From assembly GCF_000519185.1 (NCBI RefSeq), contig NZ_JAFA01000013.1:62001-126000 (forward strand): a DNA stretch of 64,000 bases. The letters are read 5' to 3'. The notes under the pieces are model-generated. The model worked only from the letters and a program-made list of their open reading frames with translations, was not told the origin of the DNA and ran no database searches. Of the stretch, positions 1 through 8,672 are shown in pieces. How positions within the stretch are numbered: position 1 is the first letter of the stretch; each line of letters opens with the position of its first letter. Source of the DNA: Paraburkholderia nodosa DSM 21604. GTDB lineage: Bacteria > Pseudomonadota > Gammaproteobacteria > Burkholderiales > Burkholderiaceae. Both the position numbers and the translations under genes were made by a program.

Positions 1-807
1 GGTGAGTGGGTGCTTTTCAACAAAGCAGTCTCGTCGCAAATCAAGGATAGATTCGACGTTTAAACCCGTTTCCCAAGCCAGCTTATACACGAGCGGAATC
101 ACTAATCGCATGGAAATTAGTTCCGACACCCCTAATTTCTCATACCACTTTTCGATGGCTCCGTATTTTTTGGCGATGGCCAAAGCAATATCCCGATATT
201 TCTTGTAGAATTTTTTTGGTTGTATCGCGACACATTTCAGCGTGTTCTCAAAAAAATAGATGAGGTCGTCTTCGCAAATCTGCGCACTACTTTCCGGCGA
301 GGTGCCGACACCGGTCCGCACGTAGGACTGCGCAACGCGATTGGCATATCGAATCTCCGGCGCAAGCGCATTCATCAAGTTGGCCTCCTCATCGCGCGAA
401 TACGCGTTCCGCATTGTCGTTTCTCGACCATGCGCAGAGTCCGGTGATGCTATTGGCAATATGTCAATATATCGCTCGTCATATGCATACCGCATTACAC
501 GACCTAACATGTAAAGCAGCTGTGATTGCGTTCCTGCCGTTAACTGACGATTTGCACTATATGTTCGCTGAGTCTTTAACCACTGCTTAAAATCTTCAAC
601 TGAACGTTCATCCCAGGCGTGTCGGACGTGGATATGCTCATCACTGCCATATCGCTCGCTAAGAAACTCTTTATATCGCCGCAGGCAGGTTCCGTAGCCC
701 GGACCGGCCTTTAACTCTTCGCTACAGCGCTTAAAAATGTATTCAACTTGAACATGCGGATTCGCACCTGATGGCGCAGGCAAGTGCCTCTCAATATCTG
801 CGTTCAT
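1..807 (-). CDS. Tyrosine recombinase-like protein, second of a coupled pair (partial, runs off left edge)
   Basis: This is an open minus-strand frame of 269 codons that continues past the window edge. Its ATG (805-807) overlaps the stop of the upstream integrase as ATGA, so the two are translationally coupled. The visible part has a helical core-binding-like N-terminus (MNADIERHLPAPSG, then YKEFLSERYG) and, near residue 255, TGLNVESILDLRRD, which resembles the first catalytic-arginine region of tyrosine recombinases. Overlapping tandem recombinases are typical of Tn554-like or recombinase-in-trio elements. A third recombinase is therefore expected further left. The catalytic C-terminal half is not visible, so the family call is an inference. 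Confidence 0.7.
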   Translation of the reverse strand, partial: MNADIERHLPAPSGANPHVQVEYIFKRCSEELKAGPGYGTCLRRYKEFLSERYGSDEHIHVRHAWDERSVEDFKQWLKTQRTYSANRQLTAGTQSQLLYMLGRVMRYAYDERYIDILPIASPDSAHGRETTMRNAYSRDEEANLMNALAPEIRYANRVAQSYVRTGVGTSPESSAQICEDDLIYFFENTLKCVAIQPKKFYKKYRDIALAIAKKYGAIEKWYEKLGVSELISMRLVIPLVYKLAWETGLNVESILDLRRDCFVEKHPLT

Positions 808-1973
808 TGCGCGTGACCTCGCTTTTCCCTGTGCTTCAACGGCGGAAGTCTCGTTTCCTCGGCAATAGTCCGCGCGACTTCGTACTTGGAAAACAGTTCC
901 TTGCGCATCGACTCAAGGACTTCCGGGTTAACTTTGCTGTATACCTTCGTCGACTTTGGGTCGCGATGGCCGAGAAAATTCGTCAACATGGCATAGCGAG
1001 TGCCGGGTTCCTTATGAACATCGTGTGCCATCAATACTTCAATCGAAAAGGAATGCCGGGGCGTGTGTGTGCGAATTGTCTCTGGGTCTATTCCTGCCCG
1101 GCGCGCGGCTCTCTTAAGCTGCTTGTGCACGCTCTCTCTGCTTAGAGGCTTCCCAGTTGCGCTGAGAAAAGTCAAATTTTCCCGCGCGTGCCTTTCTGGA
1201 TAAACTCGGCCATACGCGGCGTCGGAACTGTGATATTTACGAATACGCGCAAGTACTGGTAGCGAAATGATTGAGAACCGCTCGACAATTTTTCCCCCGC
1301 TCCCTTTGCTCCCCCGAATACGAATTGGTAGGAACCCCGACGCGCTGTCGTGACAGGCATCGTCCGGAAGGTCCGCGTTCTTCATTCTGCACAACTCCGA
1401 GATTCGCAATCCAGTGTCGTACATTGTGTGCATGGCACATCGTTCAGACTCGTTGTAGTAACCAGCGAGAGTCTCCTTAAACTTCTCCGCTGAGATTCCT
1501 TGGGGCAGTTGCCTGTGGTCCTCGGTGGTAATTAGCTTCCCACTTCTGTAGGGAGTATCTGACTCATCTCGCAAATGGTTCTCCTCGAGCCACTCGATGA
1601 ATTTCGCTAGAACACTCTCTCGCTGATGAACGGTTGAGCTTTCTAACTTTGTTACCTTTGTTGAATGTTCAATCCAGCTCTTAATGTGGTCACGATTGCA
1701 CGTCCTAAGTACCTCGTCGGAAGTCAGCCGCGTCAGCGCACCTTTACGGCGCATCCAACGAAGAAAGTATCCAACGTATCGCCCAAACGTCTCTCTAGTG
1801 CCATCTGCGTAGGTGTATTCTTTATCGGCAAGCCAGCGCGTAGGCGACTCAATGATGCGACCCGAGAAATCGAATAGCGTGATAGTGGCGGGATGCGTCG
1901 TGCGATTCACGTGGACGTAATAGTCCACGAGACGCTGCCCTTTACGGATAATCTCCGCCCGTCTTTTCGACAT
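804..1973 (-). CDS. Site-specific tyrosine recombinase/integrase
   Basis: Phage-type integrase of 389 aa, predicted to cut and rejoin DNA at the island's attachment sites. An N-terminal SAM-like core-binding domain (about residues 30-150) precedes a catalytic domain. Visible catalytic motifs are the arginine in GLRISEL, the HxxR box in HTPRHSF, LGHRDP, and the tyrosine in STKVYSKV. I chose the ATG at 1973 (MSKRRAEI) because GGGAG lies about 6 bases upstream; an in-frame ATG at 2015 has no such site. The gene is coupled by a 4-bp overlap to the next recombinase, which points to a multi-recombinase mobile element. It presumably mobilises the defence genes to its right. Confidence 0.9.
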   Translation of the reverse strand: MSKRRAEIIRKGQRLVDYYVHVNRTTHPATITLFDFSGRIIESPTRWLADKEYTYADGTRETFGRYVGYFLRWMRRKGALTRLTSDEVLRTCNRDHIKSWIEHSTKVTKLESSTVHQRESVLAKFIEWLEENHLRDESDTPYRSGKLITTEDHRQLPQGISAEKFKETLAGYYNESERCAMHTMYDTGLRISELCRMKNADLPDDACHDSASGFLPIRIRGSKGSGGKIVERFSIISLPVLARIRKYHSSDAAYGRVYPERHARENLTFLSATGKPLSRESVHKQLKRAARRAGIDPETIRTHTPRHSFSIEVLMAHDVHKEPGTRYAMLTNFLGHRDPKSTKVYSKVNPEVLESMRKELFSKYEVARTIAEETRLPPLKHREKRGHAQ

Positions 1974-3106
1974 CTTTCTCTCCCGGACAACTCCGCAAAC
2001 ATCGATGTGATGCAATTCATGCTACCAGTCCGCAGAGAACAGTGACTGGTGTCGCCTCTCCCGCATGACATGATTGACGTGGCGGATATTCCGTGGTTCT
2101 ATTTCTCTATAGATACGGAATTGGGAATTAGTTTAGCGGCCGATTATGCTTTATGGCCTGGAAGCCTTAATGTACCGTCGAGTGATAATTGAAAAATACG
2201 ATTTGAAAATAAATTTCATAAAATCCATACCAATCCATTCGTAGTCCTATGCAATAGATGCAACACCCTCCCCAGCCACTATGGCGTTGCCTCGAAGCAA
2301 CAGATTTGAATTACGGGGAAGGATTTTTCAGCATTGAAATCACCGACGCAACACGGTTACAAGGAACCACTCGTCTCCGGATTTTGGATTCTCGGGGGCG
2401 ACATGCGAGGGGTTGGTCGTTCAGACTATCGGAAATGGCGGCGAGGTACCAAGTGGGCAAAGATTCGCCCTCTCTAGGCCCCGAGTGACGCGAGGGGGCG
2501 CGGAAGCCCACGCACCGGGCGGTACGTGCAGCGCATCTGCTCTCCCGTCTTTCGGGAGGGCTCCTTCCGCCGGAATAACGTCTCCAGCGCAACGCAGAAC
2601 AAATGGGGCACCATCATATCTAACGCTGAATCATACCGACAGCGATTTGCACATCGAATTCGTCATCCCGCAAGCTACGGACGAGGACCGTTTCAGGAAC
2701 TGATTCGAGCGCATTCGAAGCGACTCGCCTCTTACTAGGGCGACAAATCGAAGCCACATTTGGCGGCTGCATTTTCCAGACGCGTGAGTTGTCCTGTCGT
2801 CAGTACGTTCGGAACTACGCCTTTTGACGGGTGCCGATTTGAGGCTCAGAGCCGCGAGACGTCGATGAGCACTGTGATAGGACTCCGGCGGCTCCCCGCA
2901 TCAAGCGCCGCTGACATCACCTCGCCAAGAACTCACCCCCCCCGACAGCCAAGGACGATGCCGGTGCGTCCAACAAGTCAACTCCTGGTTGTTACCGACT
3001 AGCGAGAGGGATGTGAACGATGCATTGGCAGAGCCTCGCGGTGAATGCCAACTCACCACGAAGCGCATTTGTTCACACCACTTCGTGAAGACGTACCGAG
3101 ACACGA
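1974..3106. other. Gene-poor stretch upstream of the integrase
   Basis: No convincing gene is seen. Short frames at 2258-2488 and 2413-2703 lack family resemblance and good start sites and may be decayed coding DNA. Three inverted repeats are visible. ACCAGTC/GACTGGT (2024-2030 and 2044-2050) and ATTCCGT/ACGGAAT (2088-2094 and 2115-2121) lie in the integrase leader. A CTCCCG/CGGGAG hairpin lies at 2542-2558. The part from about 2100 to 2260 is AT-rich and may hold the integrase promoter or recombination sites. The part from 2750 to 3106 is the 3' flank of the five-gene cassette and shows no obvious terminator. Confidence 0.5.
2024..2050. repeat. Inverted repeat in the integrase leader
   Basis: Perfect 7-bp arms ACCAGTC (2024-2030) and GACTGGT (2044-2050) are separated by 13 bases. 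They lie about 50 bp upstream of the preferred integrase start. The repeat could be an operator or a recombinase-binding site. This is inferred from position only. Confidence 0.35.
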
Positions 3107-5239
3107 CTATGCAGGACGACCTTGCAGTTGAGCATTTAGCCAGCCAGCCAACTCGACTGGAGATGCCTGCTGGACAGCAGGTTTTACGTCATACACCTGC
3201 ATTTCGGGGCCGCTTTCCGGTGTCCATTCGAGCATTTCAATCACCTTCATCGTCCGCCCCTTCGGTGGCAAAAGGTAATCGAGAAGCCGGTTGGTCAGGT
3301 CTTCGTGGTGGCTCGTTACAATTACTTGACGGCGGTATTCGTCCGATTCGCAATACGCAAGCTGCCGCAATATTCCTGAAGCTGGTATCAGTTGCCCCAT
3401 GTCTAGCGCAGTAGTGAAATCGTCAAAAGCGACTATTGGATGTGTAATCCTGTCTCGTAACGCATAGGACAGGCAGACCGTCCAGCATACTGCCAGTTGG
3501 GTCTTCTGCCCGGTAGAAAGCCCCGCATACTCGGGCCCGCGCGCAGACACGAACCGGTAGTTCGGTACCTTTGCCGACTTCGATACGATTTGTAATTGAA
3601 TCGGCAAAAAATCGGATGGAAAGTGGAAGCGCGCCAAAAGGCGGTTCAGTGAGCGCAGCAACTCGCGCAACTGCGCTTCATCGATAGCCGACGTCATGCT
3701 GAATACACTGTCCTTTCCAGTTGCCCGTTTGAGCGTACGTTCAGCCTCAATAATCAGCCTTTCAGCCTCTACCCGCTTTTCCTTGCTACCAATCGCCAGG
3801 CTTTGGCGCTCAATCTCTCGCTCTAGATTTGCCCATGACCGTGCAGCCGTAGCAAGTTCGCCAAGCGCGACCGTCACCCGGTCGAGCGAGGACCGCGTTT
3901 GACGATGCTCCGTTGCACGATTCTCGGCTCGCTCCAAAAGTTCTCCAACAGTAGCTGCCGTATAAGCCCACTCCTCGTCCTTTACCGGAGAAATATAGCT
4001 TCGCAGAGTTTGCCGATTATGAATCTCCTTGATTGTGGCTTCAGCGAGCGCTACTTCACTGAGCTTCTCAAGCTCCGACTGTCGAAGCTTTTCGGCAATA
4101 GCCCGAGCCTGTGCCGCCAGTGATGGGGCAGAAATCAGGAGGTCACCGAGCCACGACTCAAGTTGTGCTCCTTCGTCCCGCATGGACTCGGGCAACCCTC
4201 TCAATGACTCAAGCCAACCTTCCGCTTGCTCGCCTATCTGCTCTAGGGACGGAGCGAGTGCGTTTGAGCCGACTTCAAGCCGGCTTCGTTGCTCGCGTAT
4301 AACAGAGAGCCGTTGCTGATTCTCAGCAAACTGCTTTTCTATCTCACTTGCCTTAGATATCTCGTCTTGCGCCTTCGGTCCGAAAAGTTCGGACCAGTCT
4401 ATTTCCCAGTCTGAATCGACGTTCCCCAATGTCCTGCGCAAGGCGTCGACAGGGGCGTGACCGTACGCATCAACAGGCTTTGATGATTCAACCTTCGAAC
4501 GAAGCGCCTCGCATGCCTGCCCAATCGAATCCAAGACCCGGTCTGTCTCTGTAGCTGTAGCTATAGGCGTGTCTAGCCCGGCCACCTCAGCCAACTTATC
4601 AAGTAGATTTCGTAGCTGACTCTGCCAGTAGTTGGCAAGATTCCCACTCTGAATGAGTAAGCTCTGTGAATCGAGGACCGTCGCAACCCAAGGAAAGTCG
4701 AGCGCATCCTCCAATGAAAATTTGCTCTTCGCTTGCTCAAAGCGCTGGGCAACAGTTCTTCTCTCCCGCTCAACATCAAATCGTTGCACGAAGATAGCTG
4801 TCTTCGCCGTCGTCAGCTCAAATTGTGCATCTTCCAGCGCTCCACGAATGCTTTGCCATGCAGTCGCCGTCGGGGCAACGATGGATAGAATGTCCTGCGA
4901 GTTTTCGGGAGAGACGAGCCCCTCCGGAAAGAAAAATTGCGCACGCTCGAGCAAATCAGCGTACGCTCTCCGCGCTGGTAGACTCGAAAGGTCGACCTGC
5001 AGCGGACTGTGGCCCATGAGCTCCAAGCGCCCGCTGGTCGCCGTTGAGGTTTTCAAATCTGCCGTGTTTTGGATGAGACTCGTTGGCCCGTTGAGGAGCA
5101 AATCGATTGCGAGAAGCAAACTGGTCTTTCCCGTTCCGTTTTTCCCCGTAACCAGAACGAGGTCGGCGTCGAGGTCTACAGTGTGCTCTCCCGAAAACCC
5201 CCGAAAATTATGCAGCTTCAATGAATTTATCGGTCTCAC
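3107..5239 (-). CDS. SMC/RecF-like ABC ATPase of candidate defence cassette
   Basis: Protein of 710 aa with an ABC-type ATPase head split by a long helical, probably coiled-coil middle. The N-terminus has a RecF-like start (NSLKLHNFRGF) and a Walker A GKNGTGKT at residues 32-39. Near the C-terminus come an ABC signature LSTGQKTQ (about 575) and a Walker B with D-loop, PIVAFDDFTTALD (about 600), then VIVTSHH resembling the H-loop. The domain set matches Rad50/SMC/RecF ATPases; no TOPRIM nuclease domain is seen, so it is not OLD or GajA. It is the last gene of the cassette and overlaps the gene before it by 4 bp. It probably couples ATP hydrolysis to sensing of DNA or phage structures, possibly as the ATPase of an ABC-three-component type system. 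Confidence 0.8.
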   Translation of the reverse strand: MRPINSLKLHNFRGFSGEHTVDLDADLVLVTGKNGTGKTSLLLAIDLLLNGPTSLIQNTADLKTSTATSGRLELMGHSPLQVDLSSLPARRAYADLLERAQFFFPEGLVSPENSQDILSIVAPTATAWQSIRGALEDAQFELTTAKTAIFVQRFDVERERRTVAQRFEQAKSKFSLEDALDFPWVATVLDSQSLLIQSGNLANYWQSQLRNLLDKLAEVAGLDTPIATATETDRVLDSIGQACEALRSKVESSKPVDAYGHAPVDALRRTLGNVDSDWEIDWSELFGPKAQDEISKASEIEKQFAENQQRLSVIREQRSRLEVGSNALAPSLEQIGEQAEGWLESLRGLPESMRDEGAQLESWLGDLLISAPSLAAQARAIAEKLRQSELEKLSEVALAEATIKEIHNRQTLRSYISPVKDEEWAYTAATVGELLERAENRATEHRQTRSSLDRVTVALGELATAARSWANLEREIERQSLAIGSKEKRVEAERLIIEAERTLKRATGKDSVFSMTSAIDEAQLRELLRSLNRLLARFHFPSDFLPIQLQIVSKSAKVPNYRFVSARGPEYAGLSTGQKTQLAVCWTVCLSYALRDRITHPIVAFDDFTTALDMGQLIPASGILRQLAYCESDEYRRQVIVTSHHEDLTNRLLDYLLPPKGRTMKVIEMLEWTPESGPEMQVYDVKPAVQQASPVELAGWLNAQLQGRPA

Positions 5240-5958
5240 GTTCCATCTCCTCCTACCGAGCCTGCACCGTCGGACTGTAGAAGCTCCGACGCCCGCGAGA
5301 GCACATCCTCTTTAAGCCAACGGGCAACGCCGCGCTTTGCCTGCGACTGACCGACAGGTTGTCCCGCAACAGCTATTCCGCCCTCTCCATACGCCGCCAG
5401 TACCCTCTTAGCGAGCAGATATAGCAGCGAATCCTCCTTCGCTTCCGAGGTCGTCCGCGCCCAAACAGCTTCTAGATATTCCTCCTCTGTTAGCGAACGG
5501 AGCGAGTAGCGACTTACGTCACTTCCTGAAGAATCGGTGATAAACGACGTAAATTGACCAGCGTCGGAAAATCCCGCAGCGGTGTAGCGCTCTGCCTCGT
5601 AAGGGTAGATAGAAAACGTGCCACGCAGCCAATCTTGGTCGCCTGCCATGCGATGCCAGTGCGGAAACATATTTGATTCACATCGGATAACCAAGGTCAC
5701 CGGCGAAGTAATGCCCGCAGATGACAAGCTATCTACAAGGTCGCAGATTTCATCACGCAACATTGAAGCTTCATTCAAATCGTCTACTGCGTCAGGCTTA
5801 ATAATATGGGACGTCGCATCGACGACGCTCATCACAGGCGACACAAACAACCGATTCCATACCAGCCATCGATGCTCACGAAGGTAGACGCGACCGACGT
5901 CCGCATCTCTCATCTCGTCTGATAATGCAAAGGCCATGCTAGTCTGGGTGGTGGTCAT
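5236..5958 (-). CDS. Unknown 240-aa protein between SIR2 and ABC ATPase
   Basis: I do not recognise this family. The protein is soluble, without signal peptide or membrane segment. An alpha/beta-looking N-terminal half contains GRVYLREHRWLVWNRLF and TLVIRCESNMFPHWHRM. The C-terminal third is helical (EEYLEAVWARTTSEAKEDSLLYLLAKRVL, abbreviated here to its flow of helices). Both its start and its stop overlap the neighbouring genes by 4 bp (ATGA), implying fixed stoichiometry with the SIR2 protein and the ATPase. By position it resembles the 'middle component' of ABC-three-component conflict systems. That assignment is inferred from context alone. Confidence 0.7.
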   Translation of the reverse strand: MTTTQTSMAFALSDEMRDADVGRVYLREHRWLVWNRLFVSPVMSVVDATSHIIKPDAVDDLNEASMLRDEICDLVDSLSSAGITSPVTLVIRCESNMFPHWHRMAGDQDWLRGTFSIYPYEAERYTAAGFSDAGQFTSFITDSSGSDVSRYSLRSLTEEEYLEAVWARTTSEAKEDSLLYLLAKRVLAAYGEGGIAVAGQPVGQSQAKRGVARWLKEDVLSRASELLQSDGAGSVGGDGT

Positions 5959-7934
5959 AACGCGGCTCGACGCTGAAGAAGTGGATTGGTGCGGATGCTA
6001 GAGTCCAGCCGACGTCGGAACTTACTTGGGAACCGGACAACTTCCTGAAGGCGCTGCGCGACCTCTGGCAGGGACGCTTCGGCCATGGAGACTGGGAAAA
6101 TCGTCCGCCAATCGGTTCTCACAATCACGATTGGCTTACGCGTAGCTCCGTCGACCACGTAGGCACGGCGGTCGGCTAACCTTCTGGTGCTACCCGACAT
6201 GCCAACAATGAGTTCCACTCGCTGCATCGGCCCAGCGCGCATCGGAATCGTCATTGATGCTCCGTCCTCAACCTGACGCCGACCAGAAACATACAAAGCG
6301 ATGTCCCTGTCCTCGCCGCCGGTCGCGGCAGGTAGGCGTATCTCAATCGGACCACCTGGTAATAAGGATACGCGGCCCCACCATTTGTGCTCTACGGCTG
6401 ACGCCGATGGGGCCACGGCTTGCTCTGTACGAAGAAGTGAAAACAGCAACGCCAGCTCTGCTGCAAGACTAGGATGGTCGCTAACTGCACAATAGTAGTC
6501 TGGATGCGCTCCCGCATCCCGGACATGACTTATGCACCGACTGAGCGCCGGACGCGGCGGTGAAGTCGCATCTAAAAGCCCCCCTGCCTCGGCGAGCCAA
6601 TGACCAGCAGCGGACGGGTTGCGAAGTTGCTGCGCCGTGCAAGCGTCCAGCGCAGCTGCCAACGCCCGGAGCAATTTGTCTGCATGTGGAATTATCGCTG
6701 TAAATGCTGAATTTTCACTTAGAGCGGCATCCCGCAGTTTCGAACAGAGCAGCCGTGCGAATACCATTTGAAATACATCTGCCCACAATCGGTCCGCTGG
6801 CAAACACACTGGAGCATCCAATGGGGGTTCAGGGCCATCGCTCCGCTCAGCTCGTTCGTACGGGCCGATGACGAGCGCGTCGCCATCGGTTGCAACGCCC
6901 GTCCACCACGCCGCAAAACCATGCACTAGCTGCAGTTGCTGAAAACTTGGATAGTGCTCGTACGCAGTTACAACGGGGGCGTTCTCGGCCTCGAAAATTG
7001 GCGCAGGCTGTCTTTTAGTCAGTTCCGAGAACTCTTCGAGCACCTGTTGCAGTGTATGCACTACCTGCGGCTCGTCGCTTCCAAACCCAATCGTTACGAG
7101 CGAAGATGTACGGACCTTCGTTCGAAAGTAGTCTGCTGCCCATTTACGTTTCCGCCAGTCTTGTAGCTGCGAGGCCGTCAACAAGATGTCCTTGGCATGA
7201 CCTGGATTCTCTTTCAACTGTCCCGCGCAGCCATTTATCTTGTAGACGCGAAGAACATGGGCCGTGTCTTCTCCAGGCCGCCGTTCGGAGCTTATCGCCG
7301 CGTACGCAGCGAATGTATCTAAGTCGAAAACAGCACGTGTCAACGTCTCCTTACAAGCACTCTCGTTGCGCCATGTTTTTTGGTATGCGCGCTCCAAATT
7401 GCAGTCGTAGTTTGTCGTCACGACTTCGGTGATGAGCCCTTCTCGCGCTAGATATGCGAGATAGAAATGTGCCGGCCTTGGGTCGAGGTTCGTGAATTCC
7501 TCAATCTGCAGAGCGCTAACGAGCTTCTCGTAGGCGACCTGATTCGCTCCCCCATGCTCCCAAAGAAACGCCTCGCATGCTTTCGTTAGCGCGTTTTGCT
7601 CCTTCGCCAGCCGCAAATCGCAAAGAAAGCAATTGGACGAGGTTGGGACCCCAAGGTCACGAAACGCTTGCTGGTAGCAGACTTCGTGTGAAAAGCAGTC
7701 GTTGCAGAGCGCACATGCGCGAAATTTAGCCGAATCCTTTCCGAACCGCGTCAAGCGGGCACTAAGCGTTGGTTTCAGCGCCCTATCAATTAGCTCCCAT
7801 ATCTTGTGGCCATCCCATGGCTGGCCATCCTTTGTTGACTGCACGGAAATACCCGCGCCGACGAGAGGCACGGACCGACGATGAAGAATCCGGTTGACGA
7901 GATAGCCAAACGAGTTTTCAGCCTTTGATTTCAT
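5955..7934 (-). CDS. SIR2-domain protein with cysteine-rich insert
   Basis: Protein of about 659 aa with an N-terminal SIR2 (NAD-binding) domain. Visible motifs are GAGIS (26-30), TTNYD (173-177), KINGCAG (232-238) and TIGFGSDEP (281-289). Between the first two sits a probable zinc-binding insert with Cys at about 74, 77, 80, 86, 102 and 105. The C-terminal half (about 340-659) is of unknown type. SIR2 domains in anti-phage systems usually deplete NAD+. Here the position normally filled by the catalytic His (KxHG) is Asn, so activity is uncertain. I chose the ATG at 7934 because AAGG precedes it and because the longer frame from 8039 would overlap the HEPN-like gene. It overlaps the next gene by 4 bp. 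Confidence 0.85.
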   Translation of the reverse strand: MKSKAENSFGYLVNRILHRRSVPLVGAGISVQSTKDGQPWDGHKIWELIDRALKPTLSARLTRFGKDSAKFRACALCNDCFSHEVCYQQAFRDLGVPTSSNCFLCDLRLAKEQNALTKACEAFLWEHGGANQVAYEKLVSALQIEEFTNLDPRPAHFYLAYLAREGLITEVVTTNYDCNLERAYQKTWRNESACKETLTRAVFDLDTFAAYAAISSERRPGEDTAHVLRVYKINGCAGQLKENPGHAKDILLTASQLQDWRKRKWAADYFRTKVRTSSLVTIGFGSDEPQVVHTLQQVLEEFSELTKRQPAPIFEAENAPVVTAYEHYPSFQQLQLVHGFAAWWTGVATDGDALVIGPYERAERSDGPEPPLDAPVCLPADRLWADVFQMVFARLLCSKLRDAALSENSAFTAIIPHADKLLRALAAALDACTAQQLRNPSAAGHWLAEAGGLLDATSPPRPALSRCISHVRDAGAHPDYYCAVSDHPSLAAELALLFSLLRTEQAVAPSASAVEHKWWGRVSLLPGGPIEIRLPAATGGEDRDIALYVSGRRQVEDGASMTIPMRAGPMQRVELIVGMSGSTRRLADRRAYVVDGATRKPIVIVRTDWRTIFPVSMAEASLPEVAQRLQEVVRFPSKFRRRLDSSIRTNPLLQRRAAL

Positions 7935-7996
7935 TATTGACCTTACGCATGCACGCTCGCACCCACGCTCAATCCCCCATAAGCAGACGGCGGACC

Positions 7997-8605
7997 TTAT
8001 CGTCCCCCGTGTTCGAACATTCCCGATATCTCCGACCACATTCGGGTGAAATTATCCCAGTCCGTTGCGCCGCTGTTGGTCCGAATTTTCAAACTTGAGT
8101 TCGATGATAGCTGCGCCGGCGACGTCAACACGTCACTTGCAAGCGACCAATAGCTTTTAAGCTTGTCGTCTGTACATTTTAGAGGGACAGGATATCGCCC
8201 AGCCCACAAAACTGCGTGCTCATAGAAGTCGAACATTGCAAGTTCACCTTCTGTCTTCGATAGACCCACTTCATTAACCAGCGTTCTCAAGCTATGGGTC
8301 TTGGGAAACGGATGGCCACGTTGAACCAAAATCGCCTTCAAAATGACCTCTAGTGCGAGCCCGCACATCATATGGTAGACGGAATAACACGCGACATTCA
8401 TGCTATAGCCGGACGAGAATCCCAGTTTCTCAGCAATCCGTCCTTTGGAATCGTTCTCGATTGCATACCAAAGAGCTCCAGCTGATGCGCGCAGGTCAGC
8501 CGCTCTGTTGAACCAATGATTCGGATGATTGCGCTCCTCCGTTAGGGTCGGTCGTGTCGCTAGCCATGAATAAAAATAGTGCTCATCGTCTTCGGTATCG
8601 CTCAT
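7997..8605 (-). CDS. HEPN-like helical protein
   Basis: All-helical protein of 202 aa. The run YHMMCGLALEVILKAIL (about 77-93), then KTHSLRTL (102-109) and WAGRYPVP (134-141), follows the pattern seen in many HEPN-fold proteins. HEPN domains are often RNases in toxin-antitoxin and abortive-infection systems. The usual RX4-6H catalytic motif is not in its expected place; the only R-x4-H is RNHPNH near the N-terminus. It may therefore be a non-catalytic partner. The ATG at 8605 has a GGGGA tract upstream; the longer frame begins with TTG at 8689 inside the preceding gene. It is second in the five-gene cassette. Confidence 0.65.
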   Translation of the reverse strand: MSDTEDDEHYFYSWLATRPTLTEERNHPNHWFNRAADLRASAGALWYAIENDSKGRIAEKLGFSSGYSMNVACYSVYHMMCGLALEVILKAILVQRGHPFPKTHSLRTLVNEVGLSKTEGELAMFDFYEHAVLWAGRYPVPLKCTDDKLKSYWSLASDVLTSPAQLSSNSSLKIRTNSGATDWDNFTRMWSEISGMFEHGGR

Positions 8606-8672
8606 TGATTTTCCCCGTCTAGCCAATTCGCTCCAATTGCTACTCTGAAAAAATAGTCTACGTCCGCTTGAT

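Noticed and set aside
2542..2558. Hairpin as terminator
   Set aside because: The 6-bp stem has no T tract on either strand and follows no gene.
3107..7934. Thoeris, Gabija or OLD-type system
   Set aside because: There is a SIR2 protein but no TIR partner, and the ATPase lacks a TOPRIM domain, so none of these fits.
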